Under the pieces are notes generated by a model. That model was not told the origin of the DNA, ran no database searches, and saw only the letters and a list, made by a program, of their open reading frames with translations. A program made the position numbers and the translations under genes. This document shows positions 1 to 6,783 of a DNA stretch of 64,000 nt, one piece after another. The DNA lies in assembly GCF_025567265.1 (NCBI RefSeq), contig NZ_JAOQJW010000001.1, forward strand, positions 124,001 through 188,000, given 5' to 3'. Numbering within the stretch: position 1 is the stretch's first letter; each line of letters starts with the position of its first letter. Origin of the DNA: Dorea_A amylophila (GTDB lineage: Bacteria; Bacillota; Clostridia; Lachnospirales; Lachnospiraceae).

Positions 1-146
1 GTAACCCGCAGCCTGGTGATGTTGTAACAACAGCAACACATTGTGGTATTTATATCGGAAATGGTCAGATGATTCATGCTCCGCACACGGGAGATGTTGT
101 AAAAGTCGGACCGGTACAGTCTGGTATGATCTATGTGCGTAGATAA
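1..146 (+). CDS. NlpC/P60-family cell-wall hydrolase, C-terminal end (partial)
   Basis: Only the last 47 codons are in the window, in the frame starting at base 3 and ending TAA at 144-146. The visible protein contains PGDVVTTATHCGIYIGNGQM and then MIHAPHTGDVV. This is the pattern of the NlpC/P60 cysteine-peptidase fold after the catalytic Cys, with the H-x-G-IYIG motif carrying the catalytic His. Such enzymes cleave peptidoglycan stem peptides outside the cell. The upstream part is outside the window, so binding domains and the signal peptide cannot be judged. A terminator follows. Confidence 0.8.
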   Translation, partial: NPQPGDVVTTATHCGIYIGNGQMIHAPHTGDVVKVGPVQSGMIYVRR

Positions 147-166
147 TGAAAAGTAAATAAAATAAA

Positions 167-202
167 AACCGGAATCAGGTAACTGGCTTCGGTTTTTTAT
201 TT
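167..202 (+). terminator. Rho-independent terminator after the NlpC/P60 gene
   Basis: A 12-bp stem (167-178 with 183-194, containing two G-T pairs and one mismatch) closes a GTAA loop and runs into a T-rich tract. It separates the hydrolase gene from the rpsB promoter. Confidence 0.8.
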
Positions 203-240
203 TTTATGCTAAAGTTTGCAGAAAAATAAAATGAAAATCC

Positions 241-269
241 TTGCAAACAGACAACCTTTATGGTAATAT
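241..269 (+). promoter_or_regulatory. Sigma-A-type promoter of rpsB-tsf
   Basis: TTGCAA (241-246), 17-bp spacer, TAATAT (264-269). It lies about 120 bp upstream of the rpsB start, leaving room for a structured 5' leader. Confidence 0.7.
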
Positions 270-300
270 TAAAAAGTCGCAAAAAATCACGCATAGGCTT

Positions 301-344
301 GTCCCGATGGTGCCAAAGCCTGGTAACAGGACGGTTTCGGGGAC
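301..344 (+). promoter_or_regulatory. Hairpin in the rpsB 5' leader
   Basis: GTCCC at 301-305 pairs with GGGAC at 340-344, and the stem continues as GA with TC past one bulged G. Inside it CCTG (319-322) and CAGG (327-330) close a GTAA tetraloop. The structure sits between promoter and start codon of a ribosomal-protein operon, where autoregulatory leaders are common. Its family is not assigned and the regulatory role is inference. Confidence 0.4.
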
Positions 345-390
345 GTATAACAACATATGCGGAAGTAAAAAACCAATGGAGGAAAGAAAC

Positions 391-1125
391 ATGAGCGTTA
401 TTTCAATGAAGCAACTTTTAGAAGCAGGTGTTCACTTTGGACATCAGACAAGAAGATGGAACCCTAAGATGGCTCCTTATATCTACACAGAGAGAAATGG
501 TATCTATATCATTGACCTTCAGAAATCTGTAGGTAAAGTAGATGAAGCTTACCAGGCAGTAGCTGATATCGCGGCAGAAGGTGGAACAATCCTTTTTGTA
601 GGTACTAAGAAGCAGGCTCAGGATGCTATCAAAGTAGAAGCTGAACGTTGCGGAATGTACTATGTAAATGAAAGATGGCTTGGAGGAATGCTTACAAACT
701 TCAAGACAATCAAGAGCAGAATCGCTCGTCTGAAAGATATCGAAAGAATGTCAGAAGACGGAACATTTGATGTACTGCCTAAGAAAGAAGTTATCCAGTT
801 AAAGAAAGAATGGGATAAACTTGAGAAGAACCTTGGCGGAATCAAAGACATGAAGACACTTCCAGATGCTATTTTTATCGTAGATCCTAAGAAGGAAAGA
901 ATCTGTGTTCAGGAAGCACACACTCTTGGAATTCCACTTATCGGTATCGCTGATACTAACTGTGATCCAGAGGAACTTGATTATGTAATTCCTGGAAATG
1001 ACGATGCTATTCGTGCTGTAAAACTGATCGTTTCTAAGATGGCTGATGCTGTAGTAGAAGCTAACCAGGGTGTTGCAGGCGAAGAAGAGTATGTTGAAGA
1101 AGCTGAAGAAGCAGTAGAAGAATAA
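391..1125 (+). CDS. rpsB: 30S ribosomal protein S2
   Basis: This 244-residue protein is clearly S2: it opens MSVISMKQLLEAGVHFGHQT and carries RRWNPKMAPYIYTERNGIYI, both hallmarks of the family. S2 binds late to the 30S head and helps recruit S1-type factors. The ATG at 391 is chosen because GGAGG lies just upstream and it matches the family N-terminus; the frame stays open back to 241, but that stretch is the leader RNA. The acidic C-terminal tail is typical of Firmicutes. tsf follows after 33 bp, the standard rpsB-tsf operon. Confidence 0.98.
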   Translation: MSVISMKQLLEAGVHFGHQTRRWNPKMAPYIYTERNGIYIIDLQKSVGKVDEAYQAVADIAAEGGTILFVGTKKQAQDAIKVEAERCGMYYVNERWLGGMLTNFKTIKSRIARLKDIERMSEDGTFDVLPKKEVIQLKKEWDKLEKNLGGIKDMKTLPDAIFIVDPKKERICVQEAHTLGIPLIGIADTNCDPEELDYVIPGNDDAIRAVKLIVSKMADAVVEANQGVAGEEEYVEEAEEAVEE

Positions 1126-1158
1126 GATTCTTAAAAAACATAATTGGAGGATAAGATC

Positions 1159-2079
1159 ATGGCAGTTACAGCTAAGATGGTAAAAGAATTAAGAGAAATG
1201 ACCGGTGCAGGAATGATGGACTGCAAGAAAGCTCTTAATGAGACAAATGGTGATATGGATGCAGCTATCGAGTTCTTAAGAAAGAACGGAGAAGCTAAGG
1301 CTGTTAAAAAAGCCGGACGTATCGCAGCAGAAGGTATTGTTATGGCTGATGTTAAGGATGACAAGACAGCAGCTATCGTAGAAGTTAACTCAGAGACAGA
1401 CTTCGTTGCTAAGAATGCTGAATTCCAGGGATTCGTTAAAGCAGTTGTTAATCAGGCAATCGCTTCTGATTCCGCAGATATGGATGGATTCATGGCTGAA
1501 GCTTGGAATGAAGACGCTTCTAAGACAGTACAGGATGCATTAAATGAGAAAATCTCTGTAATCGGAGAAAAACTTAGCATCAGAAGATTTGAGAAAGTTG
1601 TTACTGATGGTTGTGTAGTATCTTATATCCACGGCGGCGGACGTATCGGTGTTCTTGTAGAAGCTGAGACAGATGTTGTTAACGATGAGATCAGATCATG
1701 CCTGAAGAACGTAGCTATGCAGGTTGCAGCTATGTCTCCAAAATATACTTCACGTGATGAAGTAGATGCTTCTTTCTTAGAGCATGAAAAAGAGATTCTT
1801 CTTGCTCAGGCTAAACAGGAGAATCCAAACAAACCAGATAATATTATCGAAAAGATGATTATCGGACGTCTCAACAAAGAGATGAAAGAAATCTGCCTGT
1901 TAGATCAGGTATACGTTCAGGACAGCGACCTTACAGTAGCTAAATACGTAGAGAAGGTAGCTAAAGAGAACGGAGCTAATATGACAGTTAAGAAGTTTGT
2001 TCGTTTTGAGACAGGAGAAGGTCTTGAGAAGAAGAATGAAGACTTCGCAGCTGAAGTTGCAGCACAGATGGGAAACTAA
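1159..2079 (+). CDS. tsf: Translation elongation factor Ts
   Basis: The 306-residue protein begins MAVTAKMVKELREMTGAGMM followed by DCKKAL, the EF-Ts N-terminal UBA-like signature, and has the TDFVAKN motif of the core domain that contacts EF-Tu. EF-Ts exchanges GDP for GTP on EF-Tu. ATG 1159 has TTGGAGG ten bases upstream. The normal next gene in Clostridia, pyrH, is instead 30 kb away at 32292. No terminator immediately follows the stop codon; the first one downstream lies inside the inserted element (2297-2336). Confidence 0.98.
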   Translation: MAVTAKMVKELREMTGAGMMDCKKALNETNGDMDAAIEFLRKNGEAKAVKKAGRIAAEGIVMADVKDDKTAAIVEVNSETDFVAKNAEFQGFVKAVVNQAIASDSADMDGFMAEAWNEDASKTVQDALNEKISVIGEKLSIRRFEKVVTDGCVVSYIHGGGRIGVLVEAETDVVNDEIRSCLKNVAMQVAAMSPKYTSRDEVDASFLEHEKEILLAQAKQENPNKPDNIIEKMIIGRLNKEMKEICLLDQVYVQDSDLTVAKYVEKVAKENGANMTVKKFVRFETGEGLEKKNEDFAAEVAAQMGN

Positions 2080-2193
2080 TTTATCAATCGCAAGACTGGT
2101 AAAAAGCAAATTAAATAGCGTATTTAAGCGGTTTCTGCCTATTTTGACAAGTGTTATGAACTACTGTAAAATCTCACAAAATATCGTGCTATT

Positions 2194-2238
2194 TTGGGTA
2201 CAGATTGGGTAGGGTATTGGGTAAAGAAATTTACCCAA
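2194..2238. repeat. Left-end TTGGGTA repeats (probable integrase arm sites)
   Basis: TTGGGTA occurs as direct repeats at 2194, 2205 and 2217, spaced 11-12 bp (about one helical turn), and inverted at 2232-2238. The last two form a perfect 9-bp inverted repeat around GAAA. The same heptamer clusters at the right end (8007-8102). Tn916-type integrases bind short direct repeats near both element ends through their N-terminal domain, so these are good candidates for arm sites. Confidence 0.55.
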
Positions 2239-2296
2239 CCTCTTAACGAGGAATTTACTTGTTGTTTAAAAATAGAAAGGGAACGCTGTGAGTGTT

Positions 2297-2336
2297 GAGG
2301 GTGTATTGCATTTTGCAATATGCCCTCAAATTTTTT
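2297..2336 (+). terminator. Rho-independent terminator near the left end of the element
   Basis: A 13-bp stem (2297-2309 with 2314-2326; two G-T pairs) is followed by a run of six T. It would stop read-through from tsf into the element's cargo genes. Confidence 0.8.
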
Positions 2337-2410
2337 AAAAAAATAATGTTAAAGATTGGGGAATATGCTAGAATAAGAGAAATAAACAAATTAGAATTTG
2401 AGGTGGAGAT

Positions 2411-2881
2411 ATGTATGAAATACGAAAAATACATAGCAATGAAGTAATGGAAGCCCTTGCTTTAGCATTAGAAGTGTTTTTACAATTTGAAGCACCGGAC
2501 TATAAACCGGAGGGAATTGAAACATTCAAGCGAGATATAGTTGAAAATGATGAATTTATTTCAAAATGTCAACAAGGTATCTGCCCTATATATGCGGCGT
2601 TTGACAAGGGTAAAATGATTGGAATTATCGGTATGTATTCAAACAGGAAGCATATCAACTTAGCATTCACAAAGAAAGAATATCATCGTCAAGGTGTAGC
2701 TACTTCAATTTTTCAGTATCTTTTAGCAGATATTTTGAAAGATGCTCCAAAGTTGCACGAGATTACTTTAAATTCGTCACCATACGGTAAGCCATTTTAT
2801 CTTCATATCGGATTTAAGCCACAATCAGACGAGCAAGAAATAGACGGGATTAGGTTTACCCCTATGAAGTACACAATCTGA
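2411..2881 (+). CDS. GNAT-family N-acetyltransferase
   Basis: This 156-residue protein has the GNAT acetyl-CoA-binding motif A (YHRQGVATSIFQYL, about residues 91-104), preceded by the beta-strand LAFTKKE and followed by a C-terminal GKPFYLHIGF strand. It should transfer an acetyl group from acetyl-CoA to an amine; the substrate cannot be told. GAGGTGGAG precedes the ATG. A promoter-like TGTTAA-16-TAGAAT lies just upstream, after the terminator at 2297-2336. It is cargo of the mobile element; a role in drug or stress resistance is possible but not shown. Confidence 0.85.
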   Translation: MYEIRKIHSNEVMEALALALEVFLQFEAPDYKPEGIETFKRDIVENDEFISKCQQGICPIYAAFDKGKMIGIIGMYSNRKHINLAFTKKEYHRQGVATSIFQYLLADILKDAPKLHEITLNSSPYGKPFYLHIGFKPQSDEQEIDGIRFTPMKYTI

Positions 2882-2930
2882 TAAACTTCAGTTTGTAAAA
2901 TTGAAAAATGTGAATTTGGAGGATAATAGG

Positions 2931-3182
2931 ATGTTAGAATTTAGATATGATACTCAACTTTTGATTGAAGGCGAAAATCTTGATGAAGATAAAATAAATG
3001 AATATTTCACAAATAATTTTAAAGGAGATTGCTTATTGGCGGTTGGAGATGAAGAATTGATTAAAATTCATTTTCATACAAATGAGCCATGGAAAGTGTT
3101 AGAATATTGTTCTCAAATCGGAGAAATCTATGATATTGTTATTGAAGATATGGATAGACAGGCGAGAGGGTTAAAGGGGTAA
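2931..3182 (+). CDS. FakA/DAK-type C-terminal domain protein (short, stand-alone)
   Basis: The 83-residue product resembles only the domain of fatty-acid kinase subunit FakA that ends in VGDEELIKIHFHTNEPWKVL; the conserved HFHTNEP motif is clear. The ATP-binding DhaL domain of FakA (about 200 residues) is absent, so kinase activity is unlikely. ATG 2931 has TTGGAGG nine bases upstream, better than the TTG at 2901. Similar short pieces travel as passengers of conjugative elements. It may be a remnant or a small binding protein. Confidence 0.6.
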   Translation: MLEFRYDTQLLIEGENLDEDKINEYFTNNFKGDCLLAVGDEELIKIHFHTNEPWKVLEYCSQIGEIYDIVIEDMDRQARGLKG

Positions 3183-3195
3183 ATTCCATATTATT

Positions 3196-3229
3196 GCAGA
3201 CAGTTTTTTTATTGACTGTCTGCTTTTTC
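3196..3229 (+). terminator. Rho-independent terminator after the FakA-like gene
   Basis: GCAGACAGT (3196-3204) pairs perfectly with ACTGTCTGC (3215-3223), followed by TTTTTCT. It ends the GNAT/FakA-like transcript. Confidence 0.9.
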
Positions 3230-3232
3230 TTT

Positions 3233-3541
3233 TTAATTATAATTGATAGTGGTACTATAAAATGGTTCATATCCATTGCGAAAAGACCATTTAGAGTGAT
3301 ACAGATTGATTGTAAGAATAGTAGGAGTTCCGTTGATTTGATTATGTTCTGCTTCGATTTCCGCTATTACTTCATCTGTATTCCAGTATTGATATACAAT
3401 AACTTGTAGTTCGGTATCACGATTAGCCCCATTGCTGAATGACATACTGTTAAATACAAGATAATCGGGCAAGCTAATGTAATAGAGAATGCCTGCAAGC
3501 AAGACTAGAATAATAGTGGCAAATAACAATTTCTTTTTCAT
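3233..3541 (-). CDS. Small membrane-anchored or secreted protein, unknown function
   Basis: From the ATG at 3541 (minus strand; AGAGGT eleven bases upstream) the product is 102 residues: MKKK, then a hydrophobic segment LLFATIILVLLAGILYYI, then a soluble part of about 75 residues. The longer open frame back to 3655 has no ribosome binding site and would overlap the divergent regulator gene. No family was recognised. It is transcribed divergently from the small XRE regulator at 3655, with a palindrome between them, so the two are probably co-regulated cargo. Confidence 0.55.
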   Translation of the reverse strand: MKKKLLFATIILVLLAGILYYISLPDYLVFNSMSFSNGANRDTELQVIVYQYWNTDEVIAEIEAEHNQINGTPTILTINLYHSKWSFRNGYEPFYSTTINYN

Positions 3542-3592
3542 TTTGATATACCTCTGTTTCTGTATAGTTATAGGGATAAGTATATAGTACCT

Positions 3593-3604
3593 CACTATAT
3601 AGTG
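3593..3604. promoter_or_regulatory. Palindromic operator candidate between divergent genes
   Basis: CACTATATAGTG is a perfect 12-bp palindrome in the 113-bp space between the small membrane protein gene (left) and the XRE gene (right). Autoregulation by the small XRE protein is a reasonable inference. Confidence 0.4.
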
Positions 3605-3654
3605 AAATACTACATAAAGATTTATTGAATATACTTTTATGTAGAGGTGAGGCA

Positions 3655-3870
3655 ATGAAGTATGGACATTTGGAACTTCACATAGAGGAACTGCTGAAAG
3701 AAAAAGGAATTAGTAAGAATACCATTTGTAAGGAATTGGATATACCGAGGTCTAATTTTAATCGTTATTGCAGAAATGAATTTCAGAGATTAGACGCACA
3801 ACTAATCTGTAAACTGTGCAGTTACTTGGAGTGTGGAATAGAAGAACTGATAGAGTATGTGAAAGAATGA
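3655..3870 (+). CDS. Small XRE-family transcriptional regulator
   Basis: The 71-residue protein is essentially one helix-turn-helix domain of the Cro/CI type: ELLKEKGISKNTICKELDIP is the helix 1-2 region, RSNFNRYCRNE the recognition helix, and LICKLCSYLECGIEELIEY the C-terminal helices. It resembles the short YozG-like regulators of mobile elements. ATG 3655 with AGAGGTGAG upstream is preferred over ATG 3625. Target is probably the adjacent divergent promoter. Confidence 0.85.
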   Translation: MKYGHLELHIEELLKEKGISKNTICKELDIPRSNFNRYCRNEFQRLDAQLICKLCSYLECGIEELIEYVKE

Positions 3871-3871
3871 G

Positions 3872-3909
3872 AGCCTGTCGGATTGAAGAAAATTCGTGCA
3901 GGCTTTTGT
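3872..3909 (+). terminator. Terminator after the small XRE gene
   Basis: AGCCTG (3872-3877) pairs with CAGGCT (3899-3904), with further interior pairing, followed by TTTGTTGT. It starts right after the stop codon. Confidence 0.65.
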
Positions 3910-3940
3910 TGTGTCAAGAAAAAGAGAAAATGTAGTGAGG

Positions 3941-3984
3941 TCAAGGAACAAGGCGTAGCCGATACGCCGTAGGGCAGTCCTTGA
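3941..3984. other. Long imperfect stem-loop in element non-coding DNA
   Basis: TCAAGGA (3941-3947) pairs with TCCTTGA (3978-3984), and GGCGTA (3952-3957) with TACGCC (3963-3968). Elements that replicate by rolling circle carry a stem-loop single-strand origin; this is a candidate, but it could equally be a terminator or regulatory hairpin. The flanking 3985-4020 holds nothing recognisable. Confidence 0.3.
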
Positions 3985-4020
3985 CGGAACGGACACAGCC
4001 AACAGCACCATGATACAGCA

Positions 4021-4055
4021 GAGGACTTGAAAGGTCGGAAACCTTGCAAGTCCTC
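4021..4055. terminator. Stem-loop at the 3' end of the repressor gene
   Basis: GAGGACTTG (4021-4029) pairs with CAAGTCCTC (4047-4055), with an inner AAGGT/ACCTT stem. It lies 8 bp beyond the stop codon of the leftward repressor. There is no strong T-run on the minus strand, so it may be a weak or bidirectional terminator. Confidence 0.45.
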
Positions 4056-4062
4056 TTGTCTG

Positions 4063-4746
4063 TTACTGGGCGTTATGCTTTAAGTAAAGTGCTTCTTTCT
4101 CCAGTTCCTTTTCAAATGCTTTTATGTGACCGTCTTGTATTCCGTTGTCGATATGAAAGCAGTCGTCAGTCTGTGAGTAGGAGAGCATGGTAACTTTCGG
4201 TTCATAGGTTGCTGTATCAATTCCATAATAGTAAATCGTGGCGGTTGTTAATACCATGTGAATGCTTTCAAAATCTCTTGTAAAAATTGTATGCCTGTCG
4301 GAATAAAAGAAATCAGACGGGCATTCATAGAATTGGGAACTATCCTCTTTCAAAAATAGTGGCAGTATGTGCATTGCATTTCCAGCACGATTGACAAGGA
4401 CATAAAAGCGTGGAATGAGGGCGGCATATTGTGTCATCATGGCGATATATATATCATCTAAATCATCAAGAAGATACTCAGAGCAGGAGTTGTTATAAAA
4501 GACATATTGCAGGGCGTTATCGTTTTGACTTGTATGTTCCATAGGCACATTTTGTCCGTAAAGCCAACGCAAATCTACATCTAAGGAGTCGGCGATCAGT
4601 TCCATTTTATCGGCTTTGGGGTTGTATTGTCCCGAAAGATAGGAACTAAACGCCCCTTTGCTGATACCTGTATCTTTGACTATATCTACTTGTTTTTTAT
4701 TTTTTGCTTTCATGGCAAATTTAATCCGTTCTGCGATTGTATTCAT
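4063..4746 (-). CDS. XRE-family repressor of the mobile element
   Basis: The 227-residue protein begins with a helix-turn-helix (MNTIAERIKFAMKAKNKKQV, then the turn and recognition helix with GAFSSYLSGQYNPKADKM, to about residue 60), followed by about 150 residues of unassigned C-terminal domain. The start at 4746 has AGAGAGGG upstream; the open frame to 4767 has none. It faces the rightward helP-relaxase-xis-int genes across a region with GTTCAG/CTGAAC operator-like repeats, so it is probably the regulator that keeps the element quiescent. There is no protease-type self-cleavage motif; how it is relieved is unknown. Confidence 0.8.
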   Translation of the reverse strand: MNTIAERIKFAMKAKNKKQVDIVKDTGISKGAFSSYLSGQYNPKADKMELIADSLDVDLRWLYGQNVPMEHTSQNDNALQYVFYNNSCSEYLLDDLDDIYIAMMTQYAALIPRFYVLVNRAGNAMHILPLFLKEDSSQFYECPSDFFYSDRHTIFTRDFESIHMVLTTATIYYYGIDTATYEPKVTMLSYSQTDDCFHIDNGIQDGHIKAFEKELEKEALYLKHNAQ

Positions 4747-4864
4747 CTGAAAACCCTCTCTTTCCATATCTCGTTATAACTTTTCATATCTTATCGTCTA
4801 AGGACACTATACCACAAGTTCAGAAAAAAGAAAATAAAAAGTTTATAAAAAACTAAACTTCCTA

Positions 4865-4919
4865 TTGCAAAACAAATATGTCTGTGCTAATATACAATTA
4901 AGTTCAGAAATAACTGAAC
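4865..4919 (+). promoter_or_regulatory. Promoter and operator of the transfer/excision genes
   Basis: TTGCAA (4865-4870), 17-bp spacer, TAATAT (4888-4893). Just downstream GTTCAG (4902-4907) and CTGAAC (4914-4919) form an inverted repeat; another AGTTCAG sits at 4817-4823 near the divergent repressor gene. The placement fits repression by the XRE protein. Confidence 0.6.
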
Positions 4920-4995
4920 CACAAACGACGTCGTAATAAGAAATTGAAAATATGAGAAACTGACCTATCGGTTCAACGGGGAGAAAGGAACGTGT

Positions 4996-5325
4996 ATGCA
5001 GATTACATTGACAAAAGAACAGGTAAAAGAAGCATTTGGAGAACTTCGTTTCATGGGTGCGGATAACTGTTACCGCTATGATAAAGACAGTAAGAAGAAA
5101 ACAGAGGAAGTGGAAGCCTTAAAACTTCATCTTGGAAGTATGAAGCTTGGGAACAGCGTGGATATTCGCTTGGAAGCAACGGAACTTCCGAAGATTGAGC
5201 CTTATGCTGTGGTGGAACTGGGAGAACCAGTTTATGCCCCTTATGTGCAGAGAGGAAACTTTCCTGTATTAGTGGAGAAGATTACCTGTAAGGGTATCCG
5301 CCCTGTTCCAAATAAAAATATGTAG
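4996..5325 (+). CDS. HelP/YdcP-like DUF961 protein (helicase processivity factor)
   Basis: This 109-residue protein matches the DUF961 family of ICEBs1 YdcP (HelP) and Tn916-type elements: it has the basic CYRYDKDSKKKTEEVEALKL segment and the PYVQRGNFPVLVEKITCKGI strand region. HelP proteins stimulate PcrA helicase to unwind element DNA during autonomous rolling-circle replication and transfer. RBS GGGGAGAAAGGA precedes the ATG. It is followed by the relaxase gene, the usual order in this family. Confidence 0.75.
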   Translation: MQITLTKEQVKEAFGELRFMGADNCYRYDKDSKKKTEEVEALKLHLGSMKLGNSVDIRLEATELPKIEPYAVVELGEPVYAPYVQRGNFPVLVEKITCKGIRPVPNKNM

Positions 5326-5380
5326 GCGGTCAAAGTTCCTGTCCTCGTTCTGACGTACCAAACGGCAGGTTGAGGGCAGG

Positions 5381-5399
5381 GCAATGGCAACGCCATTGC
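5381..5399 (+). other. Hairpin directly upstream of the relaxase RBS
   Basis: GCAATGGC (5381-5388) and GCCATTGC (5392-5399) form a perfect 8-bp stem with a 3-base loop, five bases before the AAGGAGG of the relaxase gene. It could modulate relaxase translation or be part of the origin region. Confidence 0.45.
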
Positions 5400-5420
5400 A
5401 GATAAGGAGGTTTGATAAAT

Positions 5421-6494
5421 TTGGAAGAAAGAAGCGGAAGTTTTCTTCCAGAACTCCCCTACACTAACAGGGGAGTAATACGGCAGAAAGAAGAATTAAG
5501 TGCCTTGATAGATTGGTGTCAGATAACCATTAAGGAAGTTCCGTTAGAAGCAGTCATAGAAGATGTGTTGAGAATACCTTTGGAACTTATGACGGTAACA
5601 GGCTATGAAAAAGGGATTGCAGGACATGAGGTTGTGGCAATCTTCGATAATATCAAGGTGCTAAAGCCGACAGGAAATGCACAGTATCAAGGCTTTCAGA
5701 TCTTAATGAGTGGGAAAGGCTGTCGTAACTATGAGAATTTTTTACAACTCAATGAGGAAACATGGTTTGATTTCTTAAACAGAGTTTGTCAGTATCACAT
5801 CAATTTTCCTCGGATTGATTTAGCGATAGATGATAGAAAACCGTATTTGAGTATTCCCGATTTGATTATACGGACAAAAGAGGGATTGCTTTCCACAAAA
5901 CTAAGGGATATAGATTTTCACGATTCGGGAGAACTGAAAGAGGAAGTGTTTCAGAGTAAAGGTGGCAGTCTTTATCTCGGCAGTTCAGCCAGTAATTTGA
6001 GATTGGTATTTTATGAAAAGGGATATGAACAGAATAAAAAGTATGGAACAGAATTAGATGAAAATTGGAATAGATATGAGTTGAGATTTCGGCAGGAAAT
6101 GGCAGTTAGCGTAGTACAGGAATTATTGAGATATAGAGATGTGGCAGGACTGGCAATGGAAGTATTGAACAGCAAAATACGATTTTTAGAAAAGCCGACA
6201 GACAGCATGACAACACGAAAAAGGCTTTACCCAACCTATCAAGCGTGGGCGGAACTGATGAAAGATATAGGTAAGGTTAAACTTACCATGCAACCACAGA
6301 AGAAAAGTTTACAAAAGGTGTGGGAATGGTTAGAAAAGTATGTTGCTCCGTCTTTGAAACTGTTTGCAGAGGTTGGAAAGATAGAGAAAAGGGATTATAT
6401 CGGTAATCTTGTAGCAAATGGAGAAATGAATATCACACAGAAACAGTTGTATGATGATTACATAAAAGCAAGAAGATTAGAGGAAAGGGGATAA
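5421..6494 (+). CDS. NicK/Orf20-type relaxase and replication initiator (Rep_trans)
   Basis: The protein (357 residues from the chosen TTG) belongs to the Rep_trans family of ICEBs1 NicK, Tn916 Orf20 and pT181-like Rep proteins: ALIDWCQITIK near the N-terminus, GCRNYENF, and the metal/DNA-binding strand FPRIDLAIDDRKPYLSI are diagnostic; YLGSSASNLRLVFYEKGYEQ precedes the RYELRFRQEMA helix. It nicks the origin and initiates rolling-circle replication or transfer. TTG 5421 is chosen because AAGGAGG (5404-5410) is ten bases away; TTG 5412 would be only one base away. An oriT-like inverted repeat lies at 5453-5476, inside the gene. Confidence 0.85.
   Translation: MEERSGSFLPELPYTNRGVIRQKEELSALIDWCQITIKEVPLEAVIEDVLRIPLELMTVTGYEKGIAGHEVVAIFDNIKVLKPTGNAQYQGFQILMSGKGCRNYENFLQLNEETWFDFLNRVCQYHINFPRIDLAIDDRKPYLSIPDLIIRTKEGLLSTKLRDIDFHDSGELKEEVFQSKGGSLYLGSSASNLRLVFYEKGYEQNKKYGTELDENWNRYELRFRQEMAVSVVQELLRYRDVAGLAMEVLNSKIRFLEKPTDSMTTRKRLYPTYQAWAELMKDIGKVKLTMQPQKKSLQKVWEWLEKYVAPSLKLFAEVGKIEKRDYIGNLVANGEMNITQKQLYDDYIKARRLEERG
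5453..5476 (+). other. Candidate oriT / nic site inverted repeat inside the relaxase gene
   Basis: ACTCCCC (5453-5459), loop TACACTAACA (5460-5469), GGGGAGT (5470-5476): a perfect GC-rich 24-bp inverted repeat in the 5' end of the relaxase gene. ICEBs1 oriT is, as I recall, a GC-rich inverted repeat of this size with CTAACA in the loop, also in the 5' end of nicK. The coding sequence spans it without interruption. Confidence 0.65.
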
Positions 6495-6498
6495 TCGT

Positions 6499-6678
6499 AT
6501 AGAAAAAGCATTATTAAATTTAAAGGAAGTAAGTGAGTATCTTGGACTTGGAGAAACAAAGACAAGAGAACTCTTGAAAAGTAGAAACTGTCCGTTTTCC
6601 ATGAAGATTGGGTATCGGTGGTATGCGAACAGAAGATTATTAGACACATGGCTAGAGCAACAAGCAAAAAGTTATTGA
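6499..6678 (+). CDS. xis: Excisionase (Xis), ATA initiation codon
   Basis: Codons from 6499 encode EKALLNLKEVSEYLGLGETK, then TRELLKSRNCPFSMKIGYRW and WLEQQAKSY: a winged-helix DNA-binding fold of the Tn916 Xis / HTH_17 type, 59 residues. Xis bends the element ends and directs Int towards excision. The gene sits between relaxase and int, as in Tn916. The codon where ATG is expected is ATA (6499-6501), with AGGAAAGGGG about nine bases upstream; no ATG, GTG or TTG lies in frame before the HTH. Either a weak ATA start is used or the start has been lost by mutation. Confidence 0.7.
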   Translation: MEKALLNLKEVSEYLGLGETKTRELLKSRNCPFSMKIGYRWYANRRLLDTWLEQQAKSY

Positions 6679-6783
6679 AGTTCTGATTGAAAAGGAGGCG
6701 AACTTATAGTAGTATATGGTTAAAATCACAGAAGTTCCCTTTTTATTTATCAAAATATTTGATTGATAGAAAGGGTAGAGATT

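Noticed and set aside
3241..3655. 140-residue version of the small membrane protein starting at 3655
   Set aside because: The first 38 codons have no RBS, overlap the divergent regulator's start region and precede a good MKKK-type signal start at 3541.
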